NCBI RefSeq assembly: GCF_009870755.1
Contig: NZ_WLZU01000016.1
Location: forward strand, 1 to 47,988
Direction of reading: 5' to 3'
DNA from: Streptococcus halichoeri
GTDB taxonomy: Bacteria > Bacillota > Bacilli > Lactobacillales > Streptococcaceae
Length of the DNA stretch: 47,988 nt
In this document: positions 1 through 7,362 of the stretch, piece after piece
How positions within the stretch are numbered: the stretch's first letter is position 1
How the letters are laid out: the number at the start of each line of letters is the position of its first letter
Position numbers and translations under genes: made by a program
Notes under the pieces: model-generated
What the model was told of the DNA's origin: nothing
Database searches by the model: none
The model's input: the letters and a program-made list of their open reading frames with translations, nothing else

Positions 1-1
1 T

Positions 2-127
2 TGCATTTAATTGGAAGAAAGGGCATCAGTGAATATTGTTGACCAATTGTTAAGACAAGGAAAGTCATTATTATCTCCCTTTGGACTATAACAAATTGGA
101 CAACAATATTAACTACGGGAATGATTC
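2..127. repeat. Left copy of 126-bp terminal inverted repeat
   Basis: Bases 2-127 are the exact reverse complement of 47863-47988, which I checked base by base. The repeat ends 14 bases before the -35 box of rpsU. Read from position 1, the outermost 42 bases would encode a short peptide ending RKGISEYC before a TGA stop. That could be the C-terminus of a transposase cut off by the window edge, but 13 codons are too few to name a family. A perfect match at both ends fits either two copies of one insertion sequence flanking the segment in opposite orientation, or an overlap from a de Bruijn graph assembly that stopped at a shared repeat. Confidence 0.85.
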
Positions 128-141
128 CTGGAAAAAGGTAG

Positions 142-170
142 TTGACTTTTTCCGAAAAAACGGATAATAT
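142..170 (+). promoter_or_regulatory. rpsU promoter
   Basis: TTGACT (142-147), a 17-base spacer and TAATAT (165-170) form a good vegetative promoter 46 bases upstream of the rpsU start. Nothing else in this gap could be transcribed by it. Confidence 0.7.
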
Positions 171-216
171 AGTTAGGAACGTGAAAATGTTACGCTATCT
201 TGAGGAGGTGAAATTA

Positions 217-393
217 ATGTCAAAAACAGTAGTACGTAAAAACGAATCACTTGATGATGCACTTCGTCGCTTCAAACGTTCTGTTACTAAAGCTGGTACT
301 CTTCAAGAATCACGTAAACGTGAATTCTACGAAAAACCTTCTGTTAAACGTAAACGTAAATCAGAAGCAGCACGCAAACGTAAAAAATTCTAA
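217..393 (+). CDS. rpsU: 30S ribosomal protein S21
   Basis: The product is 58 residues, the usual size for bacterial S21, a small basic protein of the 30S subunit platform involved in initiation. It begins [20 protein letters not shown] and ends in the Arg/Lys-rich tail typical of the family. The start is the ATG at 217, preceded by a strong ribosome binding site (GAGGAGG, 202-208). An in-frame upstream start at 142 is rejected because it overlaps the -35 box. In many bacteria rpsU heads the rpsU-dnaG-rpoD macromolecular synthesis cluster. Here mscL lies between it and dnaG on the other strand, and rpsU has its own promoter and terminator. Confidence 0.97.
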
Positions 394-403
394 GCGCACA
401 AGC

Positions 404-436
404 AAAAAAGCAGTCACCTTGCAGGGGCTGCTTTTA
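404..436 (+). terminator. rpsU terminator
   Basis: An AAAAGCAG/CTGCTTTT stem follows the rpsU stop by about 11 bases and ends in a short T run, as in a Rho-independent terminator. Confidence 0.6.
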
Positions 437-576
437 ATGTCGGTTGCTAGCATTGCCGTTTTTTTCTGTAACAAGGATAGCATAAACGTTTGAGTGGGTG
501 TATATCTTGACTGCGTAGGAGGCCTTTTTGTCCTTTGTCAATCAAGTAACAATGGAGCTTGCGACATTGGAGCAGC

Positions 577-601
577 AAAAAAGGCCACAGGGCCCTTTTT
601 T
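577..601. terminator. mscL terminator, possibly bidirectional
   Basis: A GGCC stem flanked by A6 on one side and T6 on the other lies just beyond the mscL stop codon on the minus strand. The symmetric A and T tracts would allow termination in both directions. Confidence 0.65.
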
Positions 602-605
602 ATGC

Positions 606-983
606 TTATTTGCGAGCGAGTAGGTCACGAATCTCCATAAGGAGTTCTTCTTGACTTGGTGCTGCCGCTTCAACAGTTTCTGCTTCAGTTTTGTTAAAGC
701 TCATGACTTTATTGGCTGCTTTTACAACGAAAAATAGAGTCATACCAATAATTAAGAAGTTGATAACAGCTGCTAAGAAGTTACCGTATTTGATTCCGTT
801 CCATGTCAATTGGGCAATATTTTGCACCCCGGCAGCTTTTAAGACGGGATTTAAAATCAAAGGTGTAATGACATCTCCAACTAGAGAGTCAATAATGGCC
901 TTGAAGGCGGCCCCAATGACAACGGCAACTGCTAAGTCAAGGACATTACCTTTGAATAAAAATGCTTTGAGTTCTTTAATCAT
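606..983 (-). CDS. mscL: Large-conductance mechanosensitive channel MscL
   Basis: MscL forms a homopentameric pore in the cytoplasmic membrane that opens under membrane tension and releases solutes during osmotic downshock. The 125-residue product has the family layout: a short N-terminal amphipathic helix (MIKELKAFLFKGNVLDLAVA), TM1 at about 15-45 with the GDVITP motif after it, a periplasm-facing loop, TM2 at about 70-95 and a charged C-terminal helix. The ATG at 983 is chosen because it gives the canonical N-terminus and has a GAAAGG-type ribosome binding site. The longer frame reaching 1082 adds 33 basic residues unlike the family. The gene lies alone on the minus strand, divergent from dnaG. 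Confidence 0.96.
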   Translation of the reverse strand: MIKELKAFLFKGNVLDLAVAVVIGAAFKAIIDSLVGDVITPLILNPVLKAAGVQNIAQLTWNGIKYGNFLAAVINFLIIGMTLFFVVKAANKVMSFNKTEAETVEAAAPSQEELLMEIRDLLARK

Positions 984-1061
984 TCTAAAATTCCTAACCT
1001 TTCTTGCCCATTTTATCATAAGTTTGGCCCCTAGACCACCGATACGACTCGTCCTTTTAAA

Positions 1062-1090
1062 TTTACAAAAAAAAGGTGGCATGCTATAAT
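1062..1090 (+). promoter_or_regulatory. dnaG-rpoD promoter
   Basis: TTTACA (1062-1067), a 17-base spacer and TATAAT (1085-1090), with TGC in front of the -10 box, form a near-consensus extended promoter. Its position rules out a dnaG start at 1089 and supports transcription of dnaG and rpoD as one unit. Confidence 0.75.
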
Positions 1091-1133
1091 GAAATATAAA
1101 ACTATAATGGGATTACTATGGGGAGGCGACGAT

Positions 1134-2915
1134 TTGGCAATTGACAAAGATAAAATTTCCCAGATAAAACATGATGTTAATATCGTTGATATTATCGGAG
1201 AAGTGGTCCCCTTAACCCGGTCTGGTCGTCATTATTTAGGTTTATGTCCTTTCCATAAGGAGAAAACGCCTTCCTTTAATGTCATTGAAGACAAACAGTT
1301 TTATCATTGCTTTGGTTGTGGAAAATCTGGTGATGTCTTTAAATTTATAGAAGATTACCGGCAGGTGCCATTTTTAGAAAGTGTGCAGATTGTTGCTGAA
1401 AAAGCTGGGATTCCCCTTGAGAAAACAATCTTTCAAGGTCAACCCAAAAAAGTCCGTCCCAACCAAGATTTATTGGATCTTCATCGAGACGCCGTCTCTT
1501 TTTATCAGGCCGTCTTACTGACCACAAAAAATGGCCAAGCGGCGCGTGAATATCTCTACCAACGTGGGCTCACAGATGAATTAATTAAGCATTTTCAAAT
1601 CGGTCTTGCCCCAGCAGAAAACGATTATCTCTATCAAGCTTTATCCAAAAAATACAAGGAAGACAGCCTATTAGCCTCAGGCTTGTTTAATGTTTCTGAA
1701 CAAAACAATCGTATCTATGATGCCTTTTGCAATCGTATTATGTTTCCTTTGTCAGACGAAGACGGTCAGCCAATTGCTTTTTCCGGACGAATTTGGACAT
1801 CAAAAGACCAAGAAACAGGGCAAGCCAAATACAAGAATAGCCGCGCCACCAAGCTGTTTAATAAATCGTATGAACTCTATCATCTAGATAAGGCTAAGCC
1901 AGTCATCACTAAAACCCACGAAGTTTTTCTCATGGAAGGTTTTATGGATGTTATTGCCGCCTATAAAGCAGGTGTTGAAAATGCTGTCGCTTCGATGGGG
2001 ACGGCACTTACAGAACAGCACATTCGCCGCCTCAAGGCCTTAACCTCAACGATTGTTATGGTTTATGATGGTGATGCGGCGGGTCAAAACGCTATAGCCA
2101 AGTCCCTAGAATTGCTCAAAGACTTCAATGTAGAAATTGTGCAAATTCCCAACAAGTTGGATCCAGACGAATTTGTTCAAAAGCATTCAGCACAGGCATT
2201 TGCTCAGTTGTTGCAACAATCCCGCATTAGCCATATTGAATTTCAGATGAAGCAATTGCAACCAGAAAATAGTGATAATTTGCAGGCACAGATTGCTTAT
2301 GTGGACAAGATAGCTCCGATTATTGCTGCAAGTCCTTCAATCACTGCTCAAAATACTTATATCCACAAGCTGGCTGATTTATTACCAGATTTTGATTATT
2401 TCCAAGTGGAGCAGGCTGTTAATCAGCAACGTTTACAAGATCGCAAGCACAGGCAAGGCGTCCACGATCCGACTGCTTCAGTAACGATTGATCTGCCCTT
2501 ATCAAAGCGTTTGTCGGCTTTGGTCAAAACAGAGACACATTTATTGCATCGCTTACTGACTAATGATGTTATCTTAAATGAGTTTCGCTTTAAAGATCAC
2601 TTCCAATTTGATACGCCAGAATTTCAGGTTTTGTTTGACCTATTAAAGGAAGCTGGTGAGATTACATCAGTTGATTTGTCCCACCAGCCCGAGGCTATCA
2701 ATCAGGCTTATTACCGTGTGCTTGAAGAAAACCTGCCAAAAGAAATAGGACCAAATGAAATCGAAGAGGTCTTATTGAAGCGCCAGCGATTATTGCAGGA
2801 ACGAAAAATCCAACAACAAGGAAAACAGATCCGTGAATCAAGCAGCAATGGCAACCATGCATTAGCATTAGAAACCTTGGAACAATTGATTGCGCAACGA
2901 AGAAATATGGAATAG
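1134..2915 (+). CDS. dnaG: DNA primase DnaG
   Basis: DnaG makes the RNA primers for chromosome replication at the fork, working with the replicative helicase. The N-terminal CHC2 zinc site is intact (C38, H41, C59, C62), followed by the catalytic core with the TOPRIM motifs EGFMD and DGDAAG, and a C-terminal helicase-interaction region. The start chosen is TTG at 1134, seven bases after a perfect GGGGAGG. This gives 593 residues beginning AIDKDKISQ, like other Firmicutes primases. An upstream ATG at 1107 is in frame and may be used in automatic annotation, but it has no ribosome binding site and the residues it adds simply translate the Shine-Dalgarno region. rpoD follows after 8 bases. Confidence 0.96.
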   Translation: MAIDKDKISQIKHDVNIVDIIGEVVPLTRSGRHYLGLCPFHKEKTPSFNVIEDKQFYHCFGCGKSGDVFKFIEDYRQVPFLESVQIVAEKAGIPLEKTIFQGQPKKVRPNQDLLDLHRDAVSFYQAVLLTTKNGQAAREYLYQRGLTDELIKHFQIGLAPAENDYLYQALSKKYKEDSLLASGLFNVSEQNNRIYDAFCNRIMFPLSDEDGQPIAFSGRIWTSKDQETGQAKYKNSRATKLFNKSYELYHLDKAKPVITKTHEVFLMEGFMDVIAAYKAGVENAVASMGTALTEQHIRRLKALTSTIVMVYDGDAAGQNAIAKSLELLKDFNVEIVQIPNKLDPDEFVQKHSAQAFAQLLQQSRISHIEFQMKQLQPENSDNLQAQIAYVDKIAPIIAASPSITAQNTYIHKLADLLPDFDYFQVEQAVNQQRLQDRKHRQGVHDPTASVTIDLPLSKRLSALVKTETHLLHRLLTNDVILNEFRFKDHFQFDTPEFQVLFDLLKEAGEITSVDLSHQPEAINQAYYRVLEENLPKEIGPNEIEEVLLKRQRLLQERKIQQQGKQIRESSSNGNHALALETLEQLIAQRRNME

Positions 2916-2923
2916 AGGAAAAT

Positions 2924-4033
2924 ATGGCAAAAGAAAAAGAAATTACAACCTATAATGTTCAAGTGGCCGAGTTTATTCGCAACCACAAAAAAGCTGGAAC
3001 AGCAGTTGATGAGGAAGTTACAAAAGTCTTAGTGGTTCCTTTTAGTCTGGATGCTGATCAAATTGACGATTTATTAGAACGTTTAACAGATGGTGGTATT
3101 TCGATTACAGATAAAGATGGCAATCCTTCAGCCAAGTATATTGTTGAAGAGCCCAAACCTGAGGAATTATCTGATGAGGAGTTGCTGGGTAGTAATTCAG
3201 CCAAAGTTAACGATCCGGTTCGGATGTATCTCAAAGAAATTGGTGTTGTGCCACTCTTGACAAGTGAAGAAGAAAAAGAACTGGCTGTGGCAGTAGCCCA
3301 AGGTGACCTAGAGGCTAAACAACGACTAGCCGAAGCAAACTTACGTCTGGTCGTGTCAATTGCTAAACGCTATGTTGGTCGGGGTATGCAGTTTTTGGAC
3401 CTGATTCAAGAAGGTAATATGGGTTTGATGAAGGCTGTTGATAAGTTTGACTACTCAAAAGGCTTTAAGTTTTCCACCTATGCCACTTGGTGGATTCGCC
3501 AAGCAATTACGCGAGCTATTGCCGATCAGGCAAGAACCATCCGGATACCGGTTCACATGGTTGAGACGATCAACAAATTAGTGCGTGAGCAACGCAATCT
3601 CTTGCAAGAACTTGGTCAAGATCCAACCCCAGAACAAATTGCAGAGCGAATGGAGATGACACCAGATAAGGTGCGTGAAATCCTCAAGATTGCACAAGAA
3701 CCGGTTTCTTTGGAAACACCAATTGGAGAAGAAGACGATAGTCATTTGGGTGATTTCATCGAAGATGAAGTCATTGAAAATCCCGTTGACTACACTACGC
3801 GGGTTGTTTTGCGCGAGCAATTGGACGAAGTCCTAGATACTTTGACTGACCGTGAGGAAAACGTCCTACGTCTACGTTTTGGCCTGGATGATGGTAAAAT
3901 GCGTACCTTAGAAGACGTCGGTAAGGTCTTTAATGTAACGCGTGAGCGGATTCGTCAGATCGAAGCCAAGGCTCTCCGTAAATTACGCCATCCAAGCCGT
4001 AGCAAACAATTAAGAGACTTTATTGAGGACTAA
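2924..4033 (+). CDS. rpoD: RNA polymerase primary sigma factor RpoD
   Basis: This is the housekeeping sigma-70 (sigma A) that directs RNA polymerase to vegetative promoters. The 369-residue protein has a short acidic region 1.1 at about 1-90, typical of Gram-positive primary sigmas. Region 1.2/2 follows ([11 protein letters not shown], then [20 protein letters not shown] with the -10 recognition helix [13 protein letters not shown]). Next come region 3 and region 4, with the helix-turn-helix [20 protein letters not shown]. It lies 8 bases after dnaG, has a GAGGAAA ribosome binding site and is co-transcribed with dnaG. A strong hairpin overlapping its stop codon ends the unit. Confidence 0.97.
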   Translation: MAKEKEITTYNVQVAEFIRNHKKAGTAVDEEVTKVLVVPFSLDADQIDDLLERLTDGGISITDKDGNPSAKYIVEEPKPEELSDEELLGSNSAKVNDPVRMYLKEIGVVPLLTSEEEKELAVAVAQGDLEAKQRLAEANLRLVVSIAKRYVGRGMQFLDLIQEGNMGLMKAVDKFDYSKGFKFSTYATWWIRQAITRAIADQARTIRIPVHMVETINKLVREQRNLLQELGQDPTPEQIAERMEMTPDKVREILKIAQEPVSLETPIGEEDDSHLGDFIEDEVIENPVDYTTRVVLREQLDEVLDTLTDREENVLRLRFGLDDGKMRTLEDVGKVFNVTRERIRQIEAKALRKLRHPSRSKQLRDFIED

Positions 4034-4054
4034 AACACCACAGTGTGGTGTTTT
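4032..4054 (+). terminator. rpoD terminator
   Basis: A perfect 10-bp stem (AAAACACCAC, loop AGT, GTGGTGTTTT) overlaps the last bases of the rpoD stop codon. Its 3' arm is also the first ten bases of the first 50-bp tandem repeat. Confidence 0.75.
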
Positions 4055-4215
4055 AGGTCGGCGCCAAGAAATTAGAAAGCGCCGAAGAGCCTAAGTGGTG
4101 TTTTAGGTCGGCGCCAAGAAATTAGAAAGCGCCAAAGAGCCTAAGTGGTGTTTTAGGTTGGCGCCAAGAGATTAGAAAGCGCCAAAGAGCCTAAGTGGTG
4201 TTTTAGGTTGGTGCC
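4045..4215. repeat. 50-bp tandem direct repeats with internal hairpin
   Basis: Three complete 50-bp units start at 4045, 4095 and 4145, and a partial fourth runs from 4195 to about 4215. Each unit holds an inverted repeat: TTAGG, then a 7-base arm, a 14-base loop, the matching arm and CCTAA. In unit 1 the arms are TCGGCGC/GCGCCGA and in unit 3 TTGGCGC/GCGCCAA, both perfectly paired. Unit 2 is the mixed form with one C-A mismatch. The unit number looks free to change by slippage. The array follows the rpoD terminator directly. Confidence 0.9.
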
Positions 4216-4430
4216 TGGTAAATAAAAAGGGATGATACCGCATAAGTTGTCTTTGATGAGAGGAAATCATTCTGGGATTCGGTGGGGTGTTTTTCTATGC
4301 CCTCATCGCTTGATTTGGCCACCTAGCTTGTTAGTCTTGACTGGCTGGAGCCTTTATTTCTCCTGGAATTGATTGTTTAAGAAGTCATGACTCTAGTCTT
4401 TGGCGTTGGAATGAAAACGAAAGGAAACAA
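4216..4430. other. Non-coding DNA between rpoD repeats and DUF59 gene
   Basis: I see no convincing open reading frame or strong promoter in this stretch. It presumably carries the leader of the downstream gene, whose ribosome binding site (AAAGGAAAC) lies at its end. Confidence 0.5.
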
Positions 4431-4769
4431 ATGACAGAAAATCCAAACTATACATTAGAGGAAGTGAATCATATTAAAGATCGCATCCTGGAAGCCCTCG
4501 AACTGGTTGTTGATCCAGAGTTAGGCATTGATATTATTAATTTGGGACTGGTTTATGATATTCGTTTTGAAGACAACGGCCATACCGAAATTGATATGAC
4601 TTTGACGACGATGGGCTGCCCTTTGGCAGATTTATTGACAGATCAGATTCATGACGCTATGCGTTCGGTACCAGAAGTAACCAAGGTAGAGGTCAAATTG
4701 GTCTGGTACCCGGCTTGGTCTCCTGATAAAATGAGCCGTTATGCCCGCATTGCATTGGGAATTAGATAG
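4431..4769 (+). CDS. DUF59 / MIP18-family iron-sulfur cluster assembly protein
   Basis: This 112-residue single-domain protein belongs to the DUF59 (MIP18, PaaD/SufT-like) family, which helps assemble or deliver iron-sulfur clusters in the cytosol. The evidence is the block VVDPELGIDIINLGLVYDI near the N-terminus and the conserved cysteine C63 in TTMGCPL, followed by a C-terminal region rich in Trp and Pro. It starts at an ATG preceded by AAGGAAAC. A glycosyltransferase pseudogene follows after 22 bases, then rmlD, so the three may share a transcript, but nothing suggests a functional link to glycan synthesis. The family call is firm; the client proteins are unknown. Confidence 0.88.
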   Translation: MTENPNYTLEEVNHIKDRILEALELVVDPELGIDIINLGLVYDIRFEDNGHTEIDMTLTTMGCPLADLLTDQIHDAMRSVPEVTKVEVKLVWYPAWSPDKMSRYARIALGIR

Positions 4770-4791
4770 AGGGTAGAAAAAAGGAAGCAAC

Positions 4792-5699
4792 ATGCCTCAA
4801 AAAGTGATTATTTGTCTTGCCACTTTTAATGCTGAAAAGCATTTGCGTGCACAGCTAGAAAGTATTCAAAAGCAGACCTACTCTGATTGGATTTGTAACA
4901 TTAGAGATGATCAATCAACTGATGGAACCCTGGCCATTATTGATGAATTTGTCATACAGGATCCACGGTTTCGTCTCATTAATCCAGGAAAAGGGAAAAA
5001 CCTTGGGGGACATCGGACTTTTTTCGAATTAGTTAAGTATGAAGCAGCGGATTTCTATGTTCTGTGTGATGCTGATGATGTTTGGAAAACAGACAAACTA
5101 GCTGTCTATTTAGCTGCTTGTCAAAACAAGGATGCTCACCGTCCGTTATTGGTCTATTCGACTTGGACAACTGTTGATGAAGAGCTAACGTTCCTCAAGG
5201 AAAACGACCAAAAAACAGTCCTAGCTGAGCAAATAGCTTTTAACCAGATCAATGGAATGGCTATCATGATTAACCATGCTTTAGCTAAGGTCTGGCAGTT
5301 TGAGCCAATTGGGGCCATGACTCCTATCTTGGCACCTTGGCTTATGCAATAGGTGACGTTGTCTATATTCCTGTTAGCACTACCTTGTGGCGACGGCAAG
5401 CACAGTCAGAGTCTCTGAATAACTATGGCCGTCAGTATGGCATCGCCACTTTTTGGCAAATGATGGACACATCTTTCAAGCGAGCGCAATTGATATATCA
5501 GGATTGTCAAGCACAGATGGCACCTCAGATAAAAACTTTTTTTGAACAGTTTATTGCTCTGGATCAGGCCTCATTTTTTCAGCGACTGGCTTTGCTTTTT
5601 TCCCTCAAATTACGACGCAAATCTGTCGTTGAAACCATAGCCATGACCTTATTGTTATTAACCAACTTTCAAAAACCGCAAGAAGGAAAGGATAGGTAG
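4792..5699 (+). pseudogene. Frameshifted GT2 glycosyltransferase (rhamnosyltransferase-like)
   Basis: Two overlapping frames (4792-5352 and the frame ending at 5699) together make one GT2 family glycosyltransferase of about 300 residues. The first half has the GT-A nucleotide-binding start CLATFNAEKHL, RDDQSTDGT and the metal-binding CDADDVW. The second half resumes at HDSYLGTLAYA, which matches HDWYLALLATA in the intact paralogue at 15933. The switch falls in the run of four G at 5311-5314; one more G would restore a single frame. The gene is therefore either inactive, phase-variable, or affected by a homopolymer sequencing error. The first frame ends at the TAG at 5350-5352. Being next to rmlD, the ancestral enzyme probably used dTDP-rhamnose. 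Confidence 0.85.
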
Positions 5700-5704
5700 A
5701 CTTT

Positions 5705-6556
5705 ATGATATTAATTACAGGTAGTAATGGACAATTAGGAACGGAACTTCGTCACTTGCTAGATGAACGCTCCGTTGATTATGTGGCTGTTGATGTTGCC
5801 GAAATGGATATTACCGACCTTAGCAAGGTGGAATCGGTTTTTGAGCAAGTAAAACCGACCTTGGTTTATCACTGTGCGGCATATACGGCTGTAGATGCAG
5901 CAGAAGACGAAGGCAAAGCATTAGACTATGCCATTAATGTCACTGGAACAAAAAATGTTGCTAAAGCTTGTCAAAAACATCAGGCCACCTTGGTGTATAT
6001 CTCAACCGACTATGTTTTTGATGGCAATAAACCAGTTGGCGAAGAATGGCTAGAAACAGATCAGCCTGATCCACAAACAGAGTATGGTCGGACAAAGCGT
6101 TTAGGCGAAGAAGCTGTAGAACATTATCTTGATAGTTATTACATTATTCGTACGGCCTGGGTTTTTGGTCATTATGGCAAAAATTTTGTGTTTACCATGC
6201 AAAACCTTGCCCAAACTCATGACCGCCTAACAGTTGTCAATGATCAGCATGGTCGTCCGACTTGGACCCGCACATTAGCGGAATTTATGTGTCATTTAGC
6301 TGAAAACAACAAGGCCTTTGGTTATTACCATTTGTCTAACGATGCTAAAGAAGATACCACTTGGTTTGACTTTGCAAAAGAAATCCTAAAAGATACAGCA
6401 GTCGAAGTAGTTCCAGTAGACTCTTCAGCATTTCCTGCTAAGGCTAAGCGTCCCTTTAATTCAACATTAAATTTGACTAAGGCTAAAGCAACTGGCTTTG
6501 TTATTCCAACCTGGCAAGAAGCCTTGCAAGAATTTTACCGCCAAGAACGTCCTTAA
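5705..6556 (+). CDS. rmlD: dTDP-4-dehydrorhamnose reductase (RmlD/GacA)
   Basis: RmlD catalyses the last step of dTDP-L-rhamnose synthesis, the NADPH-dependent reduction of dTDP-4-dehydro-L-rhamnose, and supplies the sugar donor for the rhamnan wall carbohydrate. The 283-residue SDR protein has the Rossmann motif GSNGQLG at residues 6-12, the STDYVFDG block and the catalytic YGRTK. In group A streptococci this gene is gacA and is followed directly by gacB. Here an 8-kb maltodextrin cluster separates the two. The gene lies 5 bases after the glycosyltransferase pseudogene and is probably co-transcribed with it. The family call is certain; the name gacA rests on the synteny. Confidence 0.95.
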   Translation: MILITGSNGQLGTELRHLLDERSVDYVAVDVAEMDITDLSKVESVFEQVKPTLVYHCAAYTAVDAAEDEGKALDYAINVTGTKNVAKACQKHQATLVYISTDYVFDGNKPVGEEWLETDQPDPQTEYGRTKRLGEEAVEHYLDSYYIIRTAWVFGHYGKNFVFTMQNLAQTHDRLTVVNDQHGRPTWTRTLAEFMCHLAENNKAFGYYHLSNDAKEDTTWFDFAKEILKDTAVEVVPVDSSAFPAKAKRPFNSTLNLTKAKATGFVIPTWQEALQEFYRQERP

Positions 6557-6808
6557 AATGACAATGACCTAGAAGGGGAACCCCTTCAAGTGCTTTGTTT
6601 GCCTGACTTGGCTAATTCTTTTTATCTGTTGCAGCTATCTGTAGCGGTAGAGAGAACAAAAAACATTAGCTGTGTGCCAGGTAGCTAGGCAATCACGCTG
6701 ACTAACGATGGATAATCAAACAACAGTCTTTCCTTGCTAGGAGTATCATCTTAGTGAGGTTTTTGAACTCTATATCAACTGCAATGGGTGGCCTACTAGC
6801 TAAGCACG

Positions 6809-6837
6809 AGAGGAGACGAAAGACGTCTTCTTTTTTT
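6809..6837 (+). terminator. Terminator-like hairpin downstream of rmlD
   Basis: A GAGGAGACG / CGTCTTC stem (with G-T pairs) is followed by seven T. It lies 250 bases after rmlD, so it ends either a long 3' untranslated region or a small untranslated transcript. Confidence 0.55.
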
Positions 6838-6968
6838 GCATGTTCAAAGTAATCTTGCTACCTTTCAATCCCATGACTTGTGGCAGACGATAGACTTGTC
6901 TGATGTTGATGCTGAGTGCTTTTCATTATCAGTCAGAGGGGATTTAACTTTATATAGCTATAAACAGC

Positions 6969-7019
6969 CCTATAATAGCCATTGTGGAATCACCCACTAC
7001 AGGACTATTATAGAGTTTT
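6969..7019 (+). terminator. Second terminator-like hairpin
   Basis: The arms CTATAATAG (6970-6978) and CTATTATAG (7005-7013) are complementary over 9 bp, with further GC pairs inside, and a T6 run follows at once. No gene lies between this and the preceding terminator. Confidence 0.5.
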
Positions 7020-7182
7020 TTGGTTTGCGTTAGGCAACAGCTCATAGGTTGAAATGGTTGTGAGAAGTCTTTCTTAGATTAAGAAGTACCTGAATAAAAA
7101 TATGGTAAAGGAACTAAGTCATAAGTGGAAGTGGTGAGGTAAAAGAATCATTTAAATGTTTTTAGAAAAATGCTAAAAGATA

Positions 7183-7211
7183 TTGACATTTGTAAGCGAT
7201 TACTATAAAAT
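7183..7211 (+). promoter_or_regulatory. malX operon promoter
   Basis: TTGACA (7183-7188), a 17-base spacer and TAAAAT (7206-7211) form the promoter. A cre-like site lies inside the spacer and an operator palindrome lies just downstream, the layout expected for catabolite repression plus a LacI-type repressor. Confidence 0.7.
7191..7204 (+). promoter_or_regulatory. cre site (CcpA)
   Basis: TGTAAGCGATTACT matches the cre consensus TGWAARCGYTWNCW at 13 of 14 positions. It overlaps the spacer of the malX promoter, where bound CcpA would block RNA polymerase. Confidence 0.6.
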
Positions 7212-7218
7212 AAAATTA

Positions 7219-7234
7219 ACTTAAACGTTTAAGT
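7219..7234 (+). promoter_or_regulatory. Operator palindrome, probable MalR site
   Basis: ACTTAAACGTTTAAGT is a perfect 16-bp palindrome with a central CG, the shape of LacI-family operators. It lies 8 bases after the -10 box, so a repressor there would block initiation. The LacI-family gene at 13733-14530 is the likely binder. Confidence 0.6.
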
Positions 7235-7362
7235 CATATAATACTAAAGGCTACAGTTATTAACTTTGGACGTCTTATGTTAGCCATTTATCAGCTAATG
7301 TGACAAGAGTAGATAGATTGTGTGACTGGTTATTAAGGAAAAACATTTTGGAGGAACATGTT

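Larger units (their letters stand above)
6557..7180. other. Non-coding region between rmlD and the maltodextrin operon
   Basis: About 620 bases hold no credible gene. I see a short GAAGGGG/CCCCTTC hairpin at 6572-6587 and two stronger terminator-like structures at 6809-6837 and 6969-7019, listed separately. A 65-codon frame at 6836-7033 starts inside the T run of the first terminator and contains the second, so it is not called. Confidence 0.5.

Noticed and set aside
1..42. Calling a transposase gene fragment at the window edge
   Set aside because: Only 13 codons before a stop are visible, too few to assign a family, so it is noted under the terminal repeat.
691..1089. 132-codon frame on the plus strand
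   Set aside because: It is the antisense shadow of mscL, whose protein is unmistakable.
1089..1133. Upstream dnaG starts at 1089 and 1107
   Set aside because: The first overlaps the -10 box and neither has a ribosome binding site. The TTG at 1134 has a perfect one.
4045..4215. Possible CRISPR array
   Set aside because: The 50-bp units are contiguous with no spacers between them and no cas genes are nearby, so this is a tandem repeat.
6836..7033. 65-codon open reading frame after rmlD
   Set aside because: It begins at the edge of a terminator T run, has no ribosome binding site, contains a second terminator hairpin and resembles no known protein.
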